Source of the DNA: Dehalococcoidia bacterium
Lineage (GTDB): Bacteria > Chloroflexota > Dehalococcoidia > Tepidiformales > Tepidiformaceae
Assembly: GCA_020847985.1 (NCBI GenBank)
Contig: JADLBC010000060.1
Coordinates: 1 to 64,000 of the forward strand
Direction: 5' to 3'
Length of the DNA: 64,000 bases
Shown: positions 37,933 through 46,809 of the stretch, in pieces
Layout of the letters: each line of letters begins with the position of its first letter
Position numbering within the stretch: position 1 is the stretch's first letter
The notes under the pieces: generated by a model
Told to the model about the DNA's origin: nothing
Database searches by the model: none
Seen by the model: only the letters and a program-made list of their open reading frames with translations
Position numbers and translations under genes: made by a program

Positions 37933-40155
37933 ATGGTCATTCGCTACCGCTACTCGATGTGGGACGGCACGCAGGCCGTGCCGGATGTCGAAGCCGACGA
38001 GATCCTCGACAACCTGACCGACGACCTGATGAATTTCGGGGACCTGCAGCACGCGCTGCGCAACCTCCTCCAGCGTGGTATGCGAAGCCCCCAGGGCGAC
38101 CGCATGCAGGGCCTGCGCGACCTCCTCCAGCAGCTTCGCCAGCAGCGCCGCCAGCAACTCGACAAGTTCAACCTCAGCTCCGTCTTCGATGACATCAAGC
38201 GCAAGCTCGAAGAGATCGTGAACATGGAGCGCGACACCATCGACCGTCGCATCGAGGAAGCGACCGGCGAACGGCCCGAAGGCCGTCAGGGCGAGCAGCA
38301 GCCCGACGGCGACCAGCCGCAGGGGCAGCAGGGCCAGCAGGGGCAACGCCAGCAGGGAAAGCAGCAGGGTGGCCAGCAGGGCATGCAGGGTCAGCCACGC
38401 GCCGGGCAGCAGGGGCAGCCGCAACAGGGGCAGGAAGGCGGCGAAGGCCAGGGCCAGCAGGGGCAGCAATCGCCCGGGCAGCAGCCCGGGAACGAATTCG
38501 CGGAGATGCTGCGGAACATCGCGAACAAGAAGAAAGACTTCCTTTCGCAGCTCCCCAACGACGCCTCGGGCCAGATGCGCCAGCTCCAGGACTACGAGTT
38601 CATGGACCCGGAGGCGCAGGCGAAGTTCAACGAGCTCCTCGAGTCGCTGAAGAAGGCGATGATGGAGACGTTCTTCAAGGACATGTACAACCAGATCGCG
38701 AACATGTCCCCGGAAGAACTCGAGCGCATGAAGAACATGGTCAAGGACCTGAACCAGATGATGCAGGATCGCATGGCTGGGAAGGAACCGGACTTCGACA
38801 AGTTCATGCAGCAGTATGGCGACCTCTTCGGTGATAACCCGCCGCAGTCGCTCGATGACCTTATTCAGCAGATGCAGCACCAGATGGGCCAGATGCAGAG
38901 CCTGCTCGACAGCCTGCCGGGTGACATGCGCCAGCAGCTCCAGGACCTGCTTTCGGACAAAATCGGGGACCCCGGGCTGCAGCAGTCATTGAACGAACTC
39001 GCCCAGAACCTCGAATACCTCTACCCCATGCGCGAACTGCGCAACCAGTACCCCTTCCGCGGCGAAGAGGAAATCGACCTGCAGTCGGCGATGCAGCTCA
39101 TGAACCAGATGCAGTCGATCGACGAGGTGGAGCGCCAGCTTGAGCGCACGCAGTACGGCGGCGACATCGAGGACATCGACGGGGATAAACTTGAGGAGCT
39201 CCTCGGGCCCGAAGCGCGCGAGACGCTCGACCAGCTCAAGCAGTTCCTCGAAATCCTCGAGGAGGCGGGCTACATCCGCAAGAAGGGCAACGGCTACGAG
39301 CTCACGCCGCGCGGCACCCGCAAGATCGGCCAACGTGCCCTCGGCGAAATCTACGCCCAGCTCAAGAAGGACACCTTCGGCAAGCACGAAGTGAAAGACA
39401 GCGGCAGCGGCGGCGAGCGTACCGACGAAAGCAAGCGCTACGAGTTCGGCGACCCGTTCTACCTCGACATCCAGAAGACCATCATGAACTCCATGTACCG
39501 CGAGGGCCCGGGCCTGCCCATCCGGCTCAAGCCCGACGACTTCGAGGTCGCGCGCACGGAGATCATGACGCAGACGGCGACCGTGATCATGCTCGACCTG
39601 AGCTGGTCGATGGCGCTCCGGGGGAGCTTCCAGGCGGCGAAGAAGGTCGCGCTGGCGCTGAACAACCTGATTTCGTCGCAGTTCCAGCGCGATAGCCTGT
39701 ACATCGTCGGCTTCAGCGCATACGCGCGGGAACTTAAGGCCGACCAGCTGCCATACGTGCGGTGGGACGAGTCCGTGCTCGGCACGAACATGCACCACGC
39801 CCTCATGATTGCGCAGAACCTGCTCGCGAAGCACACGCAGGGCACGCGCCAGATCATCATGATCTCGGACGGCGAACCGACGGCGCACCTGGAGAAGGGG
39901 CGCAGCTACTTCGCCTATCCACCGAGCCCGATCACCATCCGCGAGACACTCAAGGAGGTGAAGCGCTGCACGCAGAAGAACATCACCATCAACACATTCA
40001 TGCTCGACCGGAACTACTACCTGAAGGAGTTCGTGAACCAGGTCGCGCGCATTAACAAAGGCCGCGTGTTCTACACGACACCGGATAAGCTCGGCGAGTA
40101 CATCCTCGTCGACTATGTGCAGCAGAAGAAGAAGAAGCTCGCCGGCATCGGCTGA
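37933..40155 (+). CDS. VWA-domain (CoxE/Mg-chelatase-like) protein with Gln/Gly-rich linker
   Basis: ATVIMLDLSWSMALRGSFQAAKKVALALNNLI (MIDAS DxSxS), GTNMHHALMIAQ, IIMISDGEPTAH. Confidence 0.9.
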   Translation: MVIRYRYSMWDGTQAVPDVEADEILDNLTDDLMNFGDLQHALRNLLQRGMRSPQGDRMQGLRDLLQQLRQQRRQQLDKFNLSSVFDDIKRKLEEIVNMERDTIDRRIEEATGERPEGRQGEQQPDGDQPQGQQGQQGQRQQGKQQGGQQGMQGQPRAGQQGQPQQGQEGGEGQGQQGQQSPGQQPGNEFAEMLRNIANKKKDFLSQLPNDASGQMRQLQDYEFMDPEAQAKFNELLESLKKAMMETFFKDMYNQIANMSPEELERMKNMVKDLNQMMQDRMAGKEPDFDKFMQQYGDLFGDNPPQSLDDLIQQMQHQMGQMQSLLDSLPGDMRQQLQDLLSDKIGDPGLQQSLNELAQNLEYLYPMRELRNQYPFRGEEEIDLQSAMQLMNQMQSIDEVERQLERTQYGGDIEDIDGDKLEELLGPEARETLDQLKQFLEILEEAGYIRKKGNGYELTPRGTRKIGQRALGEIYAQLKKDTFGKHEVKDSGSGGERTDESKRYEFGDPFYLDIQKTIMNSMYREGPGLPIRLKPDDFEVARTEIMTQTATVIMLDLSWSMALRGSFQAAKKVALALNNLISSQFQRDSLYIVGFSAYARELKADQLPYVRWDESVLGTNMHHALMIAQNLLAKHTQGTRQIIMISDGEPTAHLEKGRSYFAYPPSPITIRETLKEVKRCTQKNITINTFMLDRNYYLKEFVNQVARINKGRVFYTTPDKLGEYILVDYVQQKKKKLAGIG
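38287..38493 (+). repeat. Imperfect cagcaggggcag-type repeat encoding the Q/G-rich linker
   Basis: QGEQQPDGDQPQGQQGQQGQRQQGKQQGGQQGMQGQPRAGQQGQPQQGQEGGEGQGQQGQQSPGQQPGN. Confidence 0.85.
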
Positions 40156-40186
40156 CGGCGCTTCCGTGAAGCACTACACAGACACA

Positions 40187-40227
40187 CGGCCGGTTCGATC
40201 GCCACACTCTCGCGATCGGGCCGGCCG
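40187..40227 (+). terminator. Long hairpin between the VWA gene and the small Ala-rich ORF (terminator or attenuator)
   Basis: CGGCCGGTTCGATCGC-CACACTCTC-GCGATCGGGCCGGCCG, 16-bp stem with two G-U pairs; outer ACACGG/CCGTGT also complementary. Confidence 0.6.
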
Positions 40228-40259
40228 CGTTCCGTGTCCGGGCCATCGGGGTGTTGGGC

Positions 40260-40604
40260 ATGACTGACGAACAGGAGCAGGAGCAGGACCGCCGCGGGGG
40301 TTCGGCATTTGGCGGGGCCTTCGATGGCCTCGCGGGCACGACCATCGACGGGGAGACCGTCGCGCGTGTGATGTCGGCAGCCGCCGATGCCGCGGCCACG
40401 GCCGCGCGTGTCGCCGGCGGCCTCTCGAGCGTCCTGGCGAACGGCGCAACCGCACTCGCGGAGCTGGCCGGCGCCGCCGCCGAAGCCGCCGCGGCAAACG
40501 CGCACGATATCGACCTGGGCGACGTCGCATCGGTCGCGGGCGAGGCCGTCAGTGCGGCGGCGAAGGCGGCCGGCGACATCGTCGGGGGGCTGGCTAACCA
40601 GTAG
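40260..40604 (+). CDS. Small alanine-rich hypothetical protein
   Basis: MTDEQEQEQDRRGGSAFGGAFDGLAGTTIDGETVARVMSAAADAAATAARVAGG...; ORF with start and stop between two called genes. Confidence 0.5.
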   Translation: MTDEQEQEQDRRGGSAFGGAFDGLAGTTIDGETVARVMSAAADAAATAARVAGGLSSVLANGATALAELAGAAAEAAAANAHDIDLGDVASVAGEAVSAAAKAAGDIVGGLANQ

Positions 40605-40607
40605 GCA

Positions 40608-41219
40608 TCAGGCCGCGAGCGTCGCCGGGCGGTGCGTCTCCAGCGCGTGGAGCTGGTCCAGGACCGCCGTAAGCAGCACCAGGCTCTGCGCCGAGACGTC
40701 GAGATAGCGCAACCGAAGTTCCCAGCCCTCGGGCACCGCGCGCGAACCCATGACCTCGCAGGGGAGGCAGCTGGAGTGCCCGAGGAGGGCGAGGCAGACG
40801 TCAAATGGCCCCGCTGGCTCGCGTCCGGCCGTGACGACACGCATTCCGGAGAGTGACAGGTCCTGGACGACGGCGGGAGCACCCCCGTGCGAACCACGAA
40901 GCTCGGCCGAGAGGCGTACGCCGTAGCGCCGGAACGTCCGACGGTTCACCGCCGTCCACGGCGTCAGCAGGCGCAGGTACACGCCATGGGGAGAGACGCG
41001 CGCACATTCGGCGACGGCCACCTCGCCGCGGGCGTCCTCTTCCCGCACGATGAAAGCCGGCGCGCCGGGCTCCCAGTGTTCATGGCCGGGCGCAAGGGGG
41101 CGCACGAAGAGCTCGCCTTCGCCGCAGGAGCCGTCCCGCAAGGTGACCTCGATGCGCTCCGGGCCACTGGCATGGTGGCGAATGACGCAAAGGCTGCCGG
41201 CCCCTGAAGACGTGTCCAT
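40608..41219 (-). CDS. PilZ-domain protein
   Basis: VNRRTFRRYGVRLSAELRG and VVQDLSLSGMRVV match RxxxR and (D/N)xSxxG. Confidence 0.85.
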   Translation of the reverse strand: MDTSSGAGSLCVIRHHASGPERIEVTLRDGSCGEGELFVRPLAPGHEHWEPGAPAFIVREEDARGEVAVAECARVSPHGVYLRLLTPWTAVNRRTFRRYGVRLSAELRGSHGGAPAVVQDLSLSGMRVVTAGREPAGPFDVCLALLGHSSCLPCEVMGSRAVPEGWELRLRYLDVSAQSLVLLTAVLDQLHALETHRPATLAA

Positions 41220-41308
41220 GCCCCGATCGTCGTCGCGCGAGGCTGCTTCTCGATAGGGAAGCGGGTGACAGGTTGGCGCAGGGTCCGCCCGGCCATGGCC
41301 GGGACGCG

Positions 41309-41314
41309 TAGAAT
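41309..41314 (+). promoter_or_regulatory. -10-like element TAGAAT, 8 nt before the SDR ATG
   Basis: gacgcgTAGAATgcgcggccATG. Confidence 0.4.
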
Positions 41315-41322
41315 GCGCGGCC

Positions 41323-42105
41323 ATGAAGACACTCGAAGGCAAGGTCGCAATCGTCACCGGCGCGTCACGCGGCATCGGTGAATACGTCTCCCTCGAACTC
41401 GCGCGTGCGGGCGCGGCGGTGGCGGTCGCCGCGCGCACGGAGGAGGTGAAGGACAAGCGCCTCCCCGGCACGATTCACTCCGTCGCCCAGGCGATCAAGG
41501 ACGAGGGCGGGAAGGCCGCCGGCGTGTACATGGACATGCGCGACCCGGAGTCCATCGCCGCGGGCGTGGCGAAGACGGTCGAACTGTTCGGGCGCGTGGA
41601 CATCATCGTGAACAACGCCGCCATCCTCGTGCCCGGGACGGTCGAATCGATCCAGCCGCGGCACATCGACCTCATCTGGCAGGTCGACCTGCGCGGCCCG
41701 ATCCTGCTCATCCGCGAAGCGCTGCCCCACCTGCGCGCGGCCGGCGGCGGGCACATCATCAACGTCTCGTCGCGGGCGGGCGTGTTCCCAGGGCCGGGGC
41801 CGTACGCGAACACGCGCGGCGGCGGCTCGTTCTACGGGATGATCAAGGCCGGGCTGGAACGGCTCTCGCAGGCGCTGGCGATGGAACTGCAGGACGCCAA
41901 CATCTCGGTGAACGTGCTCTCGCCGCAGGGCCGCATCAAGACGCCGGGCAACCTCTTCGCCGAGAACGACCCGAACAACCCGTCGCTTGAGTTCGAACGT
42001 GCCGACTACATGGCGAAAGGCGCGCGCTGGATCTGCGAGCAGGGCGTCGAGTTCACCGGCAACATACTCTTCGATGAGGACCTCTGCCGGGAGAAGGGAC
42101 TCTAG
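41323..42105 (+). CDS. Short-chain dehydrogenase/reductase
   Basis: KVAIVTGASRGIGEYVSLELARAGAAVAVAAR; NNAAILVPG; IINVSSRAG. Confidence 0.95.
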   Translation: MKTLEGKVAIVTGASRGIGEYVSLELARAGAAVAVAARTEEVKDKRLPGTIHSVAQAIKDEGGKAAGVYMDMRDPESIAAGVAKTVELFGRVDIIVNNAAILVPGTVESIQPRHIDLIWQVDLRGPILLIREALPHLRAAGGGHIINVSSRAGVFPGPGPYANTRGGGSFYGMIKAGLERLSQALAMELQDANISVNVLSPQGRIKTPGNLFAENDPNNPSLEFERADYMAKGARWICEQGVEFTGNILFDEDLCREKGL

Positions 42106-42108
42106 CGC

Positions 42109-43122
42109 TCAGGGCAGGGCCGTGGCCGCGGGCACGATGAGCACGCCTCCGCCACGGTCCGGGTCCTTGTTGATACCGGTGACGGTGTAGGCGCCGGGCG
42201 CGAGCGTGGCCCGTAGCACTTCTTCCCAGCTCGCGGGAGGCGTGCCCGGAGCAGCCATGCGCACATCGTTCCCGGCAGCATCCAGGAGCCGTACGGTCCC
42301 GGGTTCGAAACGCCCTGCGGTGCTGTAGCCCACGACGGTCATCGGGCCGCCGGCGACGATGAACATGAGCGCGGGCTCGAACACGAGCGTCGTGGAGGCG
42401 AAGACGAGGCGCCCGGTCGCGTCGTAGGCGGCACGGTGTCCGGCGCGCTCTTCGAAGATGGTCTCGCCCGCGGGCCCGGTCACCTCCAGGTCAGCGGCGC
42501 GGAAGCCGATATCGGCGCGGCCGCGCGAACCCTCGTGCCGCAGCGGGGGATCGGGGAAGACGACATCGCGCGTGGTGCCCGGCGCCCACCGCGCGGCGAC
42601 GGTGAGGCGGGAACCATCGCGGCGGATCGCCACGGGCTCGAGGTCGAACAGGACCAGGCGCTCGAAGAGGAACTCCGCGGCGTTCGCGTAGTCCGCGCAG
42701 GTTGAGGCAGCCGGCGTCCCCGTGCCCAGGTTCGTCCCGCTCAGGGCCACCGGTTCCACGTTCGCGGAGGCGATGTTGGGCACCAGCCGCAGCACGGGCG
42801 CGAAGTAATGCGAGAGGAGGTCCGGGGAAGGAAGCGGGGGGCCGCCGAAGCGCCCATCGGCGAACGTAGGAGCCATGGCCGCGAGCGTTGGGCGCGTCCA
42901 GGGCGCGGTCGTGCAGACGCGGAACGCCATCGGCCCGTCGGGGACTTCGACCAGGCCGGAGGGAGCGGGCGTGTAGGCGGGCGTGTTCGCGGCTGTAGCC
43001 GTCGCGGGGGGCGCGGACCTTGCAGTCGCGACCGGTGTGGGCGTCCGGGGCGCCGATTCGCCCCCGCAGGCGGCAGCGGCGGCCGCGGCGAGTGCCAGGG
43101 CAGTGAAGAGCAGGCCGCGCAT
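42109..43122 (-). CDS. Putative lipoprotein of unknown function
   Basis: MRGLLFTALALAAAAAAACGGESAPRTPTPVATA lipobox, then Thr/Pro/Ala-rich linker. Confidence 0.7.
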   Translation of the reverse strand: MRGLLFTALALAAAAAAACGGESAPRTPTPVATARSAPPATATAANTPAYTPAPSGLVEVPDGPMAFRVCTTAPWTRPTLAAMAPTFADGRFGGPPLPSPDLLSHYFAPVLRLVPNIASANVEPVALSGTNLGTGTPAASTCADYANAAEFLFERLVLFDLEPVAIRRDGSRLTVAARWAPGTTRDVVFPDPPLRHEGSRGRADIGFRAADLEVTGPAGETIFEERAGHRAAYDATGRLVFASTTLVFEPALMFIVAGGPMTVVGYSTAGRFEPGTVRLLDAAGNDVRMAAPGTPPASWEEVLRATLAPGAYTVTGINKDPDRGGGVLIVPAATALP

Positions 43123-43445
43123 CAGGGGAAGTCGGAGCCGGGGATGGACTCCGGGTCGTGGATGAGCTCGTCCCAACGCCGCACGATGGCTTCCATCGGC
43201 GGCGGGGGCGGCGCCCAGGGAATGCCGCGCACGACGACGCCCTTGTTCGGCGAATGCTCGACGAGCCCCTCGGACTCCAGCCGGCGGAAGGCTTCGCGCA
43301 CGGGCGTCTGCGAAACGCCCCACTGCGCGGCGATATCTTCCTGGCGCAGGTGCTGTCCCGGCTCCATGCGCCCGGCGAGGATCGCCGACTGGAGTGCTTC
43401 GTACACGACGTCGGCCTTGGTCCTGCGGGGGCTGCGTGGGGCCAT
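43122..43445 (-). CDS. GntR-family HTH-only regulator (no recognisable effector domain)
   Basis: ADVVYEALQSAILAGRMEPGQHLRQEDIAAQWGVSQTPVREAFRRLESEGLVEHSPNKGVVVRG, then only a ~35-aa tail. Confidence 0.88.
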   Translation of the reverse strand: MAPRSPRRTKADVVYEALQSAILAGRMEPGQHLRQEDIAAQWGVSQTPVREAFRRLESEGLVEHSPNKGVVVRGIPWAPPPPPMEAIVRRWDELIHDPESIPGSDFP

Positions 43446-43497
43446 CACGGAGCAAGGATACGGGGTTTTGCGCCCAACGCGTGAGGAGACGCCGGGA

Positions 43498-44148
43498 TCA
43501 CGCTCGCAGCGTGTGCTCGAGGTGGGCTTCGAGCGCGCGAAGGGTGCCATCGAAATCGAAGGCAGGGTCGAGCACCCACTGGTAGGCGGAGCCGCGAAGA
43601 ACGGCCACGACGAGCTGGCCGGTGGCTTTCGCATCGATGCCGGGGACGACGGTGCCGGCGGCGATGCCTCGCTCGAGCGCGTCCTCGGCGCGGAGCCGTT
43701 CGCTGGCGTGGATGGCGCGCATGCGCTCGTGGAGCACCGCCGGCTCGGGCTTGAGCGCTTCGAACATGAGGATGTAGAGCGCGCGCATCGCCGACGGGTC
43801 GTTGGCGACGCTCCGCCGGATGCCGCGAATGAGCACAAGGAGCGAATCGACACCCGAGTGCCCCTGCAGCTCTGGCAGGATGTCGTGCTGGGCCCACTCC
43901 GAGACCATCTTCTGGAGGAGGGCGAGCAGCAGCCCGTCCTTCGACCCGAAGCGGCGGGTAACCAGCCCGTGGCTATAGCCCGCGCGCTCACCGATGGCCG
44001 CGAGGGTGGTGCGCTCGTACCCGCGCTCGGCGATGAGTTCGGCCGCCGCGCGCAGCAGCCGCCGCGTCGAGACGCGCGACCGGACCTGCTTGACATCCAG
44101 CGCGTCGAGGACGGGGTCGTCGGCGAAGGTGTCCACGGCGTCAGTCAT
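43498..44148 (-). CDS. TetR-family transcriptional regulator
   Basis: STRRLLRAAAELIAERGYERTTLAAIGERAGYSHGLVTRRFGSKDGLLLALL. Confidence 0.93.
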   Translation of the reverse strand: MTDAVDTFADDPVLDALDVKQVRSRVSTRRLLRAAAELIAERGYERTTLAAIGERAGYSHGLVTRRFGSKDGLLLALLQKMVSEWAQHDILPELQGHSGVDSLLVLIRGIRRSVANDPSAMRALYILMFEALKPEPAVLHERMRAIHASERLRAEDALERGIAAGTVVPGIDAKATGQLVVAVLRGSAYQWVLDPAFDFDGTLRALEAHLEHTLRA

Positions 44149-44253
44149 GGTTGGAGTTCCCGGTTGCCAGTTGCCAGCTCCCGGGGGGAACCGCAAGAGA
44201 GGCGGGTGCCGCGAGGGGCGGCGTGCCGGCGGCATGGAGGGCGTTCGCGGCGC

Positions 44254-45543
44254 TCATGCGAGGGTCCGCACGACGTTCGCCGCCTCCAGCGCCTCGAGCT
44301 CGGACGGCGAGAGCCCCAGTTCGGCGAGGATGGCGGCCGTGTGTTCGCCCAGTGCCGGCGCGGGGAGCGCGTTGCCGGTGGGGCTGGCCGAAAGAAGCAC
44401 CGGGGGCCCCACGACGCGCTGCGGGCCGGTCACGGTGTGCTCCATGTCGACGATCACGCCATCGAGGTTCGCCTGGGGGTCGTCGGCCATCTCCTCGGGG
44501 AAGTTCACAACGGCCGCGGGAACCCCCGCCGCGACGAGCAGGTCAACCCATTCGCTCGCCGGGCGCGAAAGCAGCTTCGCCTCGATCCAGTCCCGCCAGG
44601 CGTTGGTGGCGGCGATGTTCCCGGGGTCGCGCGCGTCGAAATCGCGGTCGTCGGAGTGTTCGCCTTCGATGCCGAGCACCTGGCGGACGGCGGCCCGGTT
44701 CTGGGGTGTGAGCGCACCGATGACGACCGTGCCATCGGCCGCCTGGTAGCCCCGGTAGTAGAGAGTGAACGGCGAGGCGAGGCGCCCCTTCGGGTTGCGA
44801 ATCGCGAGCAGTTCGGGGAAGGTCGCCCCTTTCGCGCGCGCCGCCCGGAGCTGTTCGACCATGGGGTCGCGGATGGTGGCATCGCTGACAGGTTCGCGCA
44901 TGACGATCCGGTTCTGGACGTACAGGCCCGCGCGCAGCAGCGACGTGGAGACGTACTGGCCCTCGCCCGTGCGGTCGCGATGGCGAATGGCGGCACAGAC
45001 GCCCATGGCGATGGCAAACCCCGCCACGTAATCCGAAACAGGCACGCCAATGAGTTCCGGCGAACCGCCCTCGTCGAACTTGCCGTTGGTGGCCATGAGC
45101 CCCGAGTGTGCCTGCGCGACGATGTCGGACCCGGCCCGCGTGGTCATCGGGCCGGTTTCGCCCCAGCCGCTGACCTGGGCGTAGATGAGGTCCGGGCGGA
45201 TGGCCCTGAGCTGTTCGTAGCCGATGCCCAGGCGCTCCGGGACGCCGGGCCGGTAGTTGCTCACGACCACGTCCACGCGCGGCATCAGGCGATGAATGAT
45301 GGCCAGGCCGCGCGGGTCGTGGAGGTCGAGCACGAGGCCGCGCTTGCCGCGGTTGTTGCCCTGGAACATCTTCGCCTCGCCGGGCACGGTCGTACCAACA
45401 AAGCGGTGCGAATCGCCCGCGAGCGGTTCGACCTTGATGACATCGGCGCCCAGGTCGGCCAGGTTCATGCCGGCGACCGGCCCGGCAACAATCTGCGAGA
45501 ACTCCAGGACCCGGATATCGGCGAGCGGACCCGTTGGCGGCAT
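44254..45543 (-). CDS. CaiB/BaiF-type CoA transferase
   Basis: PLADIRVLEFSQIVAGPVAGMNLADLGADVIKVEPLAGDSHR; NRGKRGLVLDLHDPRGLAI. Confidence 0.95.
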   Translation of the reverse strand: MPPTGPLADIRVLEFSQIVAGPVAGMNLADLGADVIKVEPLAGDSHRFVGTTVPGEAKMFQGNNRGKRGLVLDLHDPRGLAIIHRLMPRVDVVVSNYRPGVPERLGIGYEQLRAIRPDLIYAQVSGWGETGPMTTRAGSDIVAQAHSGLMATNGKFDEGGSPELIGVPVSDYVAGFAIAMGVCAAIRHRDRTGEGQYVSTSLLRAGLYVQNRIVMREPVSDATIRDPMVEQLRAARAKGATFPELLAIRNPKGRLASPFTLYYRGYQAADGTVVIGALTPQNRAAVRQVLGIEGEHSDDRDFDARDPGNIAATNAWRDWIEAKLLSRPASEWVDLLVAAGVPAAVVNFPEEMADDPQANLDGVIVDMEHTVTGPQRVVGPPVLLSASPTGNALPAPALGEHTAAILAELGLSPSELEALEAANVVRTLA

Positions 45544-46787
45544 CAGGCGAGGATACCGGACGCGCGCAGGGCGGCGATGTCAGCGGGAGCGAAGCCGGCC
45601 GCCGTCATCGCCTCTTCGGTGTGTTCGCCGAGGAGTGGCGCCCGACGGCGGACGCCCGTCCCCGACGAGGTCATCTTGATCGGGCTGTTCACGATGGTCA
45701 CGGGATCGGGCGCGCCCGGCTGTTCGACGGTGGCCAGCATCTGGCGGCGGGCGACATGCGGGTCGCCGAAGATGTCGGCGGAGGTGTGCACAGGCCCGCA
45801 GGGGACGATGCCGCCGAGCAGGTCCTGGACTTCGCGCGTGGTGTGTTTTCGCGTCCAGCCGCCGATCAGTTCGCGAACCTCGGCGGCTCGGGCGACGCGG
45901 TCGGCGTTGGCGGCGTAGCGCTCATCGCGGGCGAGGTCGTGTTCGCCCATGAGGTCGCAGAGCAGTTCCCAGTGGCGTGGGCCGGGCGCGGCGATGCTTA
46001 TCCAGCCGTCGCGCGTGGGGAAGGCATCGAAGGGGACGAGCTGGGGATTGCCCGCTCCCTGCGGCTGCGCGACCACGCCCGAAAACGAATAGAGGTACAC
46101 GATGCGTTCGCACACGGCGAGCACGGCATCGTACATCGCGACATCGACGAGTTGGCCCTGGCCCGTGCGGTCGGCGTGGCGCACGGCCGAGACGATGCCG
46201 AGGGCGAGGTAGAGCGCGGGCGCGAGGTCGCCCATGGGGGCCCCGGCGTTCATCGGCTGCTGCGGGCCGGGGCCGGTCACACCGGTGAGCCCGCCCATCG
46301 CCTGGGCCACGACATCGAACGCGGGCCAGTTCGCATATGGACTTGGCGGCAGCGAGACATCGCCGGTGCGGCCGTCGCCGAAGCCGCGGATGCAGGCGTA
46401 GACGAGCTTCGGGAAGCGTGCGTGCAGGGCCTCGAACGACAGCCCGAAGCGGTCCATGACGCCTTCGCGGTAGTTCTCCACGAGCACGTCGGCGTTTTCG
46501 AGCAGGCGAAGGAGGACGGCGCGGCCTTCCTCACGCGTGAGGTCGAGCGCAAGGCTGCGCTTGTTGCGGTTCACGCTGTGGAAATAGCCGCCGAACAGCT
46601 TCGTCTCGTCGCCGCGGGCGAAGGGGCCCATGCGGCGCGTGCCATCGCCGTGCAGCGGCTCGACCTTGAGCACGTCGGCGCCAAGGTCGGCCAGCAGCAT
46701 CGTGCAGAACGGCCCGGAGAGCGCGTGCGTGAGGTCGACGACACGCAGCCCTTCGAGCGCGCCCGCGGCGAGACCGGGGAGCGTCAC
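45543..46787 (-). CDS. CaiB/BaiF-type CoA transferase
   Basis: LEGLRVVDLTHALSGPFCTMLLADLGADVLKVEPLHGDGTRRMGP; NRNKRSLALDLTREEGRA; ATGA overlap with the next gene. Confidence 0.95.
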   Translation of the reverse strand: MTLPGLAAGALEGLRVVDLTHALSGPFCTMLLADLGADVLKVEPLHGDGTRRMGPFARGDETKLFGGYFHSVNRNKRSLALDLTREEGRAVLLRLLENADVLVENYREGVMDRFGLSFEALHARFPKLVYACIRGFGDGRTGDVSLPPSPYANWPAFDVVAQAMGGLTGVTGPGPQQPMNAGAPMGDLAPALYLALGIVSAVRHADRTGQGQLVDVAMYDAVLAVCERIVYLYSFSGVVAQPQGAGNPQLVPFDAFPTRDGWISIAAPGPRHWELLCDLMGEHDLARDERYAANADRVARAAEVRELIGGWTRKHTTREVQDLLGGIVPCGPVHTSADIFGDPHVARRQMLATVEQPGAPDPVTIVNSPIKMTSSGTGVRRRAPLLGEHTEEAMTAAGFAPADIAALRASGILA

Positions 46788-46809
46788 AGCAGGCGCTCCG
46801 GGCGCACCC

